Positions 7,801 to 14,374 of a stretch of 14,374 bases of DNA are shown here, in pieces (the stretch's first letter is position 1; every line of letters starts with the position of its first letter). The position numbers were made by a program, and so were the translations under genes. Origin of the DNA: Clostridium sp. CAG:273 (lineage in GTDB: Bacteria > Bacillota > Clostridia > TANB77 > CAG-508); assembly GCA_000438355.1 (NCBI GenBank), contig FR901472.1, positions 24,365-38,738 of the forward strand, given 5' to 3'. The notes under the pieces were generated by a model. The model was not told the origin of the DNA and ran no database searches. It saw nothing but the letters and a program-made list of their open reading frames with translations.

Positions 7801-8569
7801 TAAGGCGCTTGGATGGAAAGTTGCAACACCAGTATTTGATGGTGCAGCAGATACAGAAATAGAAGATTTACTAGAAGAAGCAGGTCTTAGCAGAGATGGA
7901 AAAACAGTAGTATATGATGGTAGAACAGGGCAACCATTTGACCATCCAATTACAGTTGGTGTAATGTACATGTTAAAACTACACCACTTAGTAGATGATA
8001 AGATACATGCTCGTTCAACAGGTCCATACTCATTAGTTACACAACAACCTTTAGGTGGTAAAGCACAATTTGGTGGACAACGTTTTGGAGAGATGGAAGT
8101 TTGGGCATTAGAGGCATATGGTGCAGCTTATACTTTACAAGAAATGTTAACTGTAAAATCGGATGATGTTGTTGGAAGAGTAAAAACATATGAGTCAATT
8201 GTAAAAGGAGAAAATGTTCCAGAACCAGGAGTTCCAGAAGGATTTAAAGTTTTAGTAAAAGAACTTCAATCACTTGGATTAGATGTACGTTTATATTCAG
8301 AAGATAACCAAGAACTAGAATTAAAAGAAAATATTGAAGATGGAATTGACTTTAATATAGATGAACATAAAAATGATGGAGTAGTTGATGAAAGCGAACT
8401 AGATGGATATACAGAAGATGATGCCGTTATGCCAGATGAAGATGATAGTGATGCACTATTTGAAGACTTAGATGAAGATGCGGATGACTTATTAATGGAA
8501 GACGATAGTGATTTAGCAGAGGATAATTTGTTAGATGAGCAAGACTTATATGATGATATAGACGAATAA
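4829..8569 (+). CDS. rpoB: DNA-directed RNA polymerase subunit beta
   Basis: The beta subunit of RNA polymerase, forming with beta' the active-site cleft and the rifampicin pocket. I choose the TTG at 4829: AGGGGTGA (4816-4823) is placed 5 bases before it, whereas the GTG at 4820 lies within that ribosome binding site. This gives 1246 residues, within the range for Clostridia. The start SYDWFIQEGL and the block DFPVMTDSGTFIINGAERVV are typical. The rifampicin region begins at about residue 480 (GSSQLSQFMDQTN, then THKRRISALGPGG) and keeps the Asp, His and Ser residues usually changed in resistant mutants, so a sensitive enzyme is predicted. The active-site lysines are in GDKMSGRHGNKG (Lys935 and Lys943). 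The last 76 residues (1171-1246) form a very acidic tail with 37 Asp/Glu and one Lys. rpoC follows after 185 bases. Confidence 0.98.
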   Translation: MVKEIKHEKCSRKTFSKIGDSIDIPNLIKVQKDSYDWFIQEGLGEVLKDISPIVDYSGNLVLEFLDYYMEEKTKYTEEEAKERDATYATRLHVKVRLINRETGEIKEQEIYLGDFPVMTDSGTFIINGAERVVVSQLVRSPGCYYATEFDKSGKRIYTSTVMPIRGAWLEYETDGNDIFYARVDRTRKIPVTTLLRALGIVTDEQISELFGDEEKIKATLQKDPIKTQDEALIEIYKKLRPGELPTADAARNLFNGLLFDPRRYDLAKVGRYKFNKKLSLATRITGKIAYEDIADPETGEVLVEKDNMITEDVAIAIQDTGINVVNVNVDGKKVVVIGNGTVNIHSILPDVDLSDLHIKEMVNYEVLKSIIDTTEKDKLHDTIKERIDELIPKHVTTEDIIGSISYLLNIDHGIGYIDDIDHLGNRRIRCVGELLQNQFRIGLTRLERVVRERMTLQDLDIVTPQSLINTKPISSSIREFFGSSQLSQFMDQTNPLSELTHKRRISALGPGGLSRERAGFEVRDIHYTHYGRLCPIESPEGPNVGLISALSSFAIINEYGFIETPYRKIDHETGKITDIIDYMSADEEDKYIIAQASEPVGEDGKFVNERIRVRHQADITVVDRDKVDYMDVSPKQLVSVGAAMIPFLEHDDAKRSLMGTNMQRQAVPLLKPESPIVGTGMEYRAAKDSGITVVAKEDGTVEKVTADEIKIRNKKGDVTTYKLRKFKRTNGGTCINQKPVVTTGEKVKEGDLIADGPSTDKGEMALGRNVLIAFTTWEGYNYEDAVLISERLVKEDVYTSIHIEEYDCECRDTKLGPEEITRDIPNISDDGLKDLDENGIIRIGAEVRPGDILVGKVTPKGETELTAEERLLRAIFGEKAREVRDTSLRVPHGESGTIVDVKVFTRENSDELGPGVNQVIRCYIAQKRKISVGDKMSGRHGNKGVISRILPEEDMPFLPDGTPVDIVLNPLGVPSRMNLGQVLEVHLGMAAKALGWKVATPVFDGAADTEIEDLLEEAGLSRDGKTVVYDGRTGQPFDHPITVGVMYMLKLHHLVDDKIHARSTGPYSLVTQQPLGGKAQFGGQRFGEMEVWALEAYGAAYTLQEMLTVKSDDVVGRVKTYESIVKGENVPEPGVPEGFKVLVKELQSLGLDVRLYSEDNQELELKENIEDGIDFNIDEHKNDGVVDESELDGYTEDDAVMPDEDDSDALFEDLDEDADDLLMEDDSDLAEDNLLDEQDLYDDIDE

Positions 8570-8618
8570 TTGAAAATAATTTATAAATAAAACAAATATA
8601 TAATAAAATTAAATAGCC

Positions 8619-8691
8619 TTTATTATGATAGCTATATAATAACAATAAGGAATTGTACAGCAGTGCTAATTATATAGCTAGTCATAGTAAA
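8619..8691 (+). promoter_or_regulatory. Large hairpin between rpoB and rpoC
   Basis: Bases 8619-8640 pair with 8669-8691 over 22 positions, broken only by one bulged base (G8681) and one G-U. The loop holds a second small stem, ACAAT (8642-8646) with ATTGT (8652-8656), around AAGGA. There is no T run after it, so it is not an obvious terminator. It may be an RNA-processing or stability element of the rpoBC message. A further small stem, GTAAAGA (8703-8709) with TCTTTAC (8720-8726), lies just before the rpoC ribosome binding site. Confidence 0.55.
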
Positions 8692-8754
8692 AAAACTTAA
8701 AAGTAAAGAAAAGAGGTAGTCTTTACAAAAATAAGATTAATAGGGGGCTAAATA

Positions 8755-11700
8755 GTGGAAGAGCTACAAAATTTTAATAAATTAAAAATAGGATTAGCAT
8801 CAGATGAAAAAATAAGAGAATGGTCACATGGAGAAGTAAAAAAACCAGAGACTATTAACTATAGAACACTAAAACCAGAAAAAGATGGTTTATTCTGCGA
8901 AAGAATATTTGGACCAACCAAAGATTGGGAATGTCATTGTGGAAAATATAAAAGGGTAAGATATAAAGGAATAGTTTGTGATAGATGTGGTGTTGAGGTA
9001 ACTAAAGCAAAAGTAAGAAGAGAAAGAATGGGACATATTGAACTTGCAGCACCAGTTGCACATATTTGGTATTTTAAAGGAATTCCAAGTAGAATTGGAT
9101 TAATGCTAGATGTTTCGCCAAGAAGCTTAGAAAAAGTTATATATTTTGCTTCATATTTAGTATTAGATAAAGGTTCAACAGGATTAATGAAAGGTCAAGT
9201 TTTATCAGAAAAAGAATACCATGAAGCAGAAGAAAAATATGGTAAAGGCTCTTTTAAAGCTCAAATGGGAGCAGAAGCAGTAGGAAAATTATTAGAAGAA
9301 ATAGACTTAGATAAATTATCTGCTAAATTAAAGAAAGAACTAGAAAAAGCTAGTGAGCAAAAGAGAGCAAAGCTAGTAAAAAGACTAGATACAGTAGAAT
9401 CTTTTAGATTATCTGGTAATAGACCAGAATGGATGGTTATGAATGTAGTTCCAGTAATTCCACCAGATTTGAGACCAATGGTTCAATTAGATGGTGGTAG
9501 ATTTGCGACATCAGACTTAAATGATTTATATAGAAGAGTAATAAATAGAAATAACCGTTTAAAAAGATTACTAGAATTAGGTGCACCAGAAATAATTGTA
9601 AGAAACGAAAAAAGAATGTTACAAGAATCTGTAGATGCATTAATAGACAATGGAAGACGTGGAAGACCTGTTACAGGAGCTGGTAATAGAGCATTAAAAT
9701 CTTTATCAGATTTATTAAAAGGAAAACAAGGTAGATTCCGTCAAAACTTACTTGGAAAACGTGTTGACTATTCTGGACGTTCTGTTATCGTTGTTGGACC
9801 AGAACTTAAAATTTATCAATGTGGTGTTCCAAAAGAAATGGCAGTTGAGCTATTTAAACCATTTGTTATGAAAGAACTAGTTGGACGTGGTATAGCTCAT
9901 AATATTAAAAATGCAAAAAGAATGGTTGAAAGATTAAAACCAGAAGTATGGGATATATTAGAAGATGTTATAAAAGATCATCCAGTATTACTAAACCGTG
10001 CTCCAACACTACATAGATTAGGAATTCAAGCATTTGAACCAGTTTTAGTAGAAGGTAGAGCAATAAAATTACACCCATTAGTTTGTACAGCTTTTAATGC
10101 TGACTTCGACGGAGACCAAATGGCTATACATTTACCATTATCACCAGAGGCACAATCAGAAGCAAGATATTTAATGCTTTCTGTTAACAACCTTTTAAAA
10201 CCTCAAGATGGTAAACCAGTTACAGTACCTACACAAGATATGATTTTAGGTGCTTACTACTTAACAATGATAATTGAAGGTGAAAAAGGAGAAGGTAACT
10301 ACTATTCTTCAAAAGAAGAAGCGGTTATTGCATATGAAAACAAAGAACTAGGAATGCATGCTAAAATACATGTAAGAATGTATAGAGAAATAGATGGAGA
10401 AATGAGAAGCAAAACAGTTGAAACAACTGTTGGAAGACTTATTTACAATGAGGGAATTCCCCAAGACTTAGGTTTTGTAGATAGAGAAAACCCAGAAACA
10501 GCATTTGAACCAGAATTAAACTTTACAGTATCTAAGAAAAACTTAGGTAAAATAATTGAAAAATGTATTAATAAACATGGATTAAGTGAAGCAGCAGTTT
10601 TACTAGATTATATCAAAGCAACAGGATTTAAATATTCTACAACAGGAGCTATTACAGTTTCAGTTGATGATGTTAAAGTTCCACCTGCTAAGAAAGATAT
10701 ATTAGCAGCAGCTAATGAAGAAGTAAACAACGTATTAAAACAATATAAACGTGGTTTAATTACAGAAGAAGAAAGATATCAATCTGTAATTAATATATGG
10801 GAAAAAGCTACAGACAAAGTTACAGGTGCAATGAAAGATAACTTTGATGACTTAAACCCAGTTTATATGATGTCACAATCTGGAGCCAGAGGTAACATAA
10901 ACCAATTAAGACAAATTGCAGGTATGCGTGGTCTTATGGCAAGTACAACAGGTAAAACAGTAGAAATTCCTATTACATCATCATTTAGAGAAGGGCTAGA
11001 TGCACTAGAGTACTTTATTTCTGCGCATGGTGCCAGAAAAGGTTTAGCAGATACAGCATTAAGAACAGCAGACTCTGGATATCTAACAAGAAGACTAGTA
11101 GATGTTTCTCAAGATATCATTGTTAGAGAAGAAGATTGTGGAACAAAAGAAGGAATAGAAATATTTGATATAAAAGATGGAAACCAAATAATAGAAGGTT
11201 TACATGAAAGATTAGTAGGTAGATATCCATTAAAAGATATTAAAGACCCTACAACAAAAGAGATTATAGTAGATAAAGACACAATGATTACAGATGCTAT
11301 AGCAGAGAAGATTGTTGCAGCAGGATTAGATAAAGTTCAAGTACGTTCTGTAATAGGATGTAGAACAAAACATGGTGTATGTAGCAAATGCTATGGTATG
11401 GGATTAGCAACAAGACAAGAAGTAAATATAGGAGAAGCAGTTGGTATAATTGCAGCCCAATCAATTGGGGAACCTGGTACACAGCTTACAATGAGAACTA
11501 TCCACTCTGGTGGTGTTGCAGGTGTTGCAGATATTACACAAGGTCTTCCAAGGGTTGAGGAGCTATTTGAAGCTAGAAAACCAAAGGGATTAGCTATAAT
11601 TTCTGAAATAGATGGTAAAATTTCTGTATCAGACGACAAAAAGAAGAAAGAAGTTACAGTACAATCTAAGGATGATGCAAAGACATATACAATACCATTT

Positions 11701-12267
11701 GGAGCTAAGTTAAAAGTAAAAGATGGAGACAAAATTTCAGCAGGTCAACCAATTACAGAAGGTTCTATAAATCCAAACGAAATATTAGCAATAAATGGAA
11801 CAGAAGGAGTATATGAATACTTAGTACAAGAAGTTCAAAAAGTATATAGAAACCAAGGTGTTGACATTAATGATAAGCATATTGAAGTTATTGCAAGACA
11901 AATGCTTAAGAAAGTAAGAGTAGAAGACAATGGAGACACATCTATGTTTGCAGGTTCTTTAGTAGATGTACACGACTTTGAAGATGAAAATGAAAGAGTT
12001 GTAGCAGCAGGTGGAAGACCAGCAACATGCAAGAGAGTATTACTAGGTATTACAAAAGCATCACTTGCTACAGAAAGCTTCTTATCAGCAGCATCATTCC
12101 AAGAAACAACTAGAGTTCTTACAGAAGCAGCTGTAAAAGGCAAGACAGATGAATTAATAGGACTAAAAGAAAATGTTATTATAGGAAAACTAATTCCAGC
12201 AGGAACAGGAATGAAACAATATAGAAATGTACATATAAGTACAGAACAGACTGAAGAGGCAGAATAA
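8755..12267 (+). CDS. rpoC: DNA-directed RNA polymerase subunit beta'
   Basis: The beta' subunit, which carries the catalytic magnesium. It has 1170 residues, normal for Clostridia. The N-terminal zinc site has Cys60, Cys62, Cys75 and Cys78 (ECHCGKY then CDRCG). The catalytic NADFDGDQ lies at 448-455 with Asp450, Asp452 and Asp454. The trigger loop (GARKGLADTALRTADSGY) starts at about 759. The second zinc site is Cys795, Cys869, Cys876 and Cys879, and the late conserved block AAQSIGEPGTQLTMRT follows. No large lineage insertion or inactivating change is seen. The start is GTG at 8755, with AGGGGG (8742-8747) 7 bases upstream. It is co-transcribed with rpoB; the gap shows a hairpin but no convincing promoter. 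A strong terminator follows the stop. Confidence 0.98.
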   Translation: MEELQNFNKLKIGLASDEKIREWSHGEVKKPETINYRTLKPEKDGLFCERIFGPTKDWECHCGKYKRVRYKGIVCDRCGVEVTKAKVRRERMGHIELAAPVAHIWYFKGIPSRIGLMLDVSPRSLEKVIYFASYLVLDKGSTGLMKGQVLSEKEYHEAEEKYGKGSFKAQMGAEAVGKLLEEIDLDKLSAKLKKELEKASEQKRAKLVKRLDTVESFRLSGNRPEWMVMNVVPVIPPDLRPMVQLDGGRFATSDLNDLYRRVINRNNRLKRLLELGAPEIIVRNEKRMLQESVDALIDNGRRGRPVTGAGNRALKSLSDLLKGKQGRFRQNLLGKRVDYSGRSVIVVGPELKIYQCGVPKEMAVELFKPFVMKELVGRGIAHNIKNAKRMVERLKPEVWDILEDVIKDHPVLLNRAPTLHRLGIQAFEPVLVEGRAIKLHPLVCTAFNADFDGDQMAIHLPLSPEAQSEARYLMLSVNNLLKPQDGKPVTVPTQDMILGAYYLTMIIEGEKGEGNYYSSKEEAVIAYENKELGMHAKIHVRMYREIDGEMRSKTVETTVGRLIYNEGIPQDLGFVDRENPETAFEPELNFTVSKKNLGKIIEKCINKHGLSEAAVLLDYIKATGFKYSTTGAITVSVDDVKVPPAKKDILAAANEEVNNVLKQYKRGLITEEERYQSVINIWEKATDKVTGAMKDNFDDLNPVYMMSQSGARGNINQLRQIAGMRGLMASTTGKTVEIPITSSFREGLDALEYFISAHGARKGLADTALRTADSGYLTRRLVDVSQDIIVREEDCGTKEGIEIFDIKDGNQIIEGLHERLVGRYPLKDIKDPTTKEIIVDKDTMITDAIAEKIVAAGLDKVQVRSVIGCRTKHGVCSKCYGMGLATRQEVNIGEAVGIIAAQSIGEPGTQLTMRTIHSGGVAGVADITQGLPRVEELFEARKPKGLAIISEIDGKISVSDDKKKKEVTVQSKDDAKTYTIPFGAKLKVKDGDKISAGQPITEGSINPNEILAINGTEGVYEYLVQEVQKVYRNQGVDINDKHIEVIARQMLKKVRVEDNGDTSMFAGSLVDVHDFEDENERVVAAGGRPATCKRVLLGITKASLATESFLSAASFQETTRVLTEAAVKGKTDELIGLKENVIIGKLIPAGTGMKQYRNVHISTEQTEEAE

Positions 12268-12274
12268 AAAATTG

Positions 12275-12317
12275 AAACAAGGTCTTACAATTTGAATTAA
12301 ATTGTAAGACCTTGTTT
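12275..12317 (+). terminator. Rho-independent terminator of rpoBC
   Basis: A perfect 19-bp stem, 12275-12293 with 12299-12317, with a 5-base loop (GAATT). It ends in a short T run and begins 7 bases after the rpoC stop codon. Confidence 0.88.
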
Positions 12318-12366
12318 TACTATAAAATATAACGTTTATCAATTTTCATATTGCATTTTCCAGCCA

Positions 12367-12395
12367 TTGAAAAAAGTTGAAATTTATGTTATACT
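12367..12395 (+). promoter_or_regulatory. Promoter of gdpP
   Basis: TTGAAA (12367-12372) and TATACT (12390-12395) are 17 bases apart. Transcription should start near 12402, leaving a short leader that contains the AAGGAGA ribosome binding site (12413-12419). Confidence 0.65.
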
Positions 12396-12424
12396 ATTAA
12401 GGAATTTATAAAAAGGAGAATAAT

Positions 12425-14374
12425 ATGTCCAGTAGCAATAAAAAAATATTTGATAGGTTAGTCTCAAGGACAAAAATATATTTAGTAATAATATTAATTT
12501 TATTAATATTATTATGTATAGGTGATATAAGATTTATTATACCATCAGTTATTACTTATACATTAATCATAGCGTACACTATATGGAGTGACAAAAAAAG
12601 AAAATCAGAGTTATCAAATCATATAAAAGATTTAACTTTAAGTGGTGATAAAGCAGCAAAAACTACTTTAATAAATTCGCCTTTTCCACTAATTATTGCA
12701 GAAACAAATGGAAATGTAATATGGAGAAGTAGCACATTTGTTAATGAATTTATAAATGTCGATATAAATACTAAATTATCCGATTTATTAAGAGAAATAA
12801 AACTAGAAATAGAAAATAATGATGAAGATTCAAAACACCTTATAAATAAAAAAATAGAAATTGGAAATAAAACTTATAAAGTATATGGTAAATATACAAA
12901 TTCTAAAAATGAATATATGGTAACTTTATATTTTATAGACAATACAGAATTAGTAAGATTAAGAAAAAAGTGTGAAGACTCTAACATTTATATTGGAATT
13001 TTAATGATAGACAATTATGAAGAAATAATTCAAAGAATAGATAATCAAGATAAACCACAAATTATTGCAGAAATTGAAAAACGTATATATAAATGGGTAA
13101 GTAATTTTAATGGATTAGCAATAAAATCAGATAGAGATACTTTTGTCTGTATTTTAGAGAAAAAATATGTAAAACTTATGAAAGATTGCAAGTTTAACAT
13201 ATTAGATGAAATAAAAGAATTAGATAATAATAATGCCTTTCAATTTACATTAAGCATAGCAGTTTCAAATGAAGGATATAGCAATTATGAGAAATATAAG
13301 TCAGCACAAGCTACATTAGATATAGCTTTAGGACGTGGTGGAGATCAAGCAGTACTTAGAGAAGACGAAAAATATACTTTCTTTGGAGGTAGAACACAAG
13401 AATTAGAAAAACGTACAAAAGTAAAAGCAAGAATTGTATCACATGCTTTAAGAGAACTTATTTTAGAGTCTAAAGATGTAATGATAATGGGGCATACAAA
13501 TGGAGATATAGACTCAATTGGTTCAAGTATGGGTATATATAGGCTTGCAGCAGATCTAGGAAAACCAGCATATATAGTAAATACATCATATGGATTAAGT
13601 TTGGCAAATTTTATAGAAACCTTAGGAGAAGAAGAAAACTACAAAAATGTAATTATAAATAAAAATGAGTCAATAGCCAAAATTTCCCCAGAGACATTAC
13701 TAGTAATAGTAGACACAGACAAAAGAACATATGTTGATGTACCAGAATTATTAAAAGAAACAAGTAAAATTGTAATCATAGACCATCATAGAAGAAGTAC
13801 AGACTTTATAGATGATGCAATGTTAACATTCCACGAAGTTTATGCATCATCTGCTGCAGAGCTAGTAACAGAAATTATAGAATATTCAGAAGTTGATGTT
13901 AAACTTACAGAGCTTGAGGCAGAAGCATTATATGCAGGAATAATGATGGATACTAAAAACTTTACATTTAAAACAGGAGTTAGAACATTTGAAGCAGCAG
14001 CTTATTTAAGAAAATGTGGAGTTGACATTATAACAGTAAAAAAATGGTTTCAAAGTGACTTAGAAACATATAATAAAATATCAAAAATAGTTGCTAAAGC
14101 AGAAATAACAAATGATACAATTGCAATAGCTATTTGCGAAGAGCAAGATAAAAATGTAAATATTATTTGTGCAAAAGCAGCAGATGAACTTTTAACAATA
14201 AGTAATGTTACAGCATCATTTGTTATAGGAAATAGTGGAGACAAAATTTATATAAGTGGTAGGTCAATTGGAGATATAAATGTTCAATTAATACTAGAGA
14301 AACTTGGAGGCGGAGGGCATATAACGTTAGCAGGAGCCCAAGTAGAAGGTATGACTATAGAAGAAGTAAAGCAA
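12425..14374 (+). CDS. gdpP: Cyclic di-AMP phosphodiesterase GdpP, membrane-bound DHH/DHHA1 protein (3' end outside window)
   Basis: GdpP proteins hydrolyse cyclic di-AMP at the membrane and so affect potassium balance, wall stress and beta-lactam tolerance. The frame opens with ATG at 12425, 5 bases after AAGGAGA, and stays open to the window edge: 650 residues. Relatives have about 655-660, so only the last few residues are missing. Two membrane segments (about 18-33 and 38-54) are followed by a PAS-like region (about 85-180), then a degenerate GGDEF domain (about 190-330) with SDRDTF at the place of the signature, as usual in this family. The DHH domain has HTNGDID at 357-363, Asp430/Asp432 (VDTDKRT) and Asp453-His454-His455. 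The C-terminal DHHA1 domain ends with GGGGHITLAGAQ. In the first DHH motif Gly360 stands where relatives often have Pro; the metal-binding residues are present. Activity is inferred. Confidence 0.94.
   Translation, partial: MSSSNKKIFDRLVSRTKIYLVIILILLILLCIGDIRFIIPSVITYTLIIAYTIWSDKKRKSELSNHIKDLTLSGDKAAKTTLINSPFPLIIAETNGNVIWRSSTFVNEFINVDINTKLSDLLREIKLEIENNDEDSKHLINKKIEIGNKTYKVYGKYTNSKNEYMVTLYFIDNTELVRLRKKCEDSNIYIGILMIDNYEEIIQRIDNQDKPQIIAEIEKRIYKWVSNFNGLAIKSDRDTFVCILEKKYVKLMKDCKFNILDEIKELDNNNAFQFTLSIAVSNEGYSNYEKYKSAQATLDIALGRGGDQAVLREDEKYTFFGGRTQELEKRTKVKARIVSHALRELILESKDVMIMGHTNGDIDSIGSSMGIYRLAADLGKPAYIVNTSYGLSLANFIETLGEEENYKNVIINKNESIAKISPETLLVIVDTDKRTYVDVPELLKETSKIVIIDHHRRSTDFIDDAMLTFHEVYASSAAELVTEIIEYSEVDVKLTELEAEALYAGIMMDTKNFTFKTGVRTFEAAAYLRKCGVDIITVKKWFQSDLETYNKISKIVAKAEITNDTIAIAICEEQDKNVNIICAKAADELLTISNVTASFVIGNSGDKIYISGRSIGDINVQLILEKLGGGGHITLAGAQVEGMTIEEVKQ

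Noticed and set aside
11391..12143. Minus-strand reading frames inside rpoC
   Set aside because: They are shadows of a highly conserved gene on the other strand. The same applies to the frames opposite dac, rpoB and gdpP.
1..14374. CRISPR array, toxin-antitoxin pair, phage cluster or other defence system
   Set aside because: There are no regularly spaced repeats and no cluster of accessory genes. The only accessory gene is the broken rhuM.

Overview
The window looks like the chromosome of an AT-rich member of the Firmicutes, most likely class Clostridia. The reasons are the RpoB and RpoC sequence types, an S11 penicillin-binding protein, a GdpP-type phosphodiesterase, strong purine-rich ribosome binding sites, sigma-A promoters of the TTGACA/TATTAT type, and gene starts using TTG and GTG. 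The species cannot be named from sequence alone. Most of the window is core genome. I see no complete undescribed multi-gene system. The less ordinary material is in the intergenic regions and in one broken accessory gene.

Layout. (1) 2-1048: the 3' part of an unrecognised acidic protein, open at the left edge. (2) 1114-2484: a D-alanyl-D-alanine carboxypeptidase (S11, DacF/DacA type) whose ribosome binding site lies inside a terminator-like hairpin. Its stop codon lies inside a perfect 20-bp inverted repeat. (3) 2513-2611: a 99-bp palindromic element with 17-bp terminal inverted repeats, flanked by a 9-bp direct repeat. It looks like a non-coding miniature transposable element (MITE). (4) 2630-3076: a promoter, tRNA-Gly(GCC), tRNA-Gly(CCC), tRNA-Cys(GCA) and a terminator. 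(5) 3182-4193, minus strand: a RhuM-family gene broken by a single-base frameshift. (6) 4467-4828: a near-consensus promoter and a leader of about 325 nt carrying a terminator-like hairpin, then rpoB (TTG start), a structured 185-nt intercistronic gap, rpoC, and a strong terminator. (7) 12367-14374: a promoter and a nearly complete gdpP gene that runs off the right edge.

How the genes relate. rpoB and rpoC form one transcription unit encoding the two catalytic subunits of RNA polymerase. In most Firmicutes rplJ and rplL lie directly upstream of rpoB. Here that place is taken by a tRNA cluster and the broken rhuM, and rpoB has its own promoter and leader. gdpP, which degrades cyclic di-AMP, has its own promoter behind the rpoC terminator. 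The carboxypeptidase trims cell-wall peptides and is not obviously linked to the rest.

All hairpins, promoters and repeats were found by eye. No folding, homology or covariation calculation was run.
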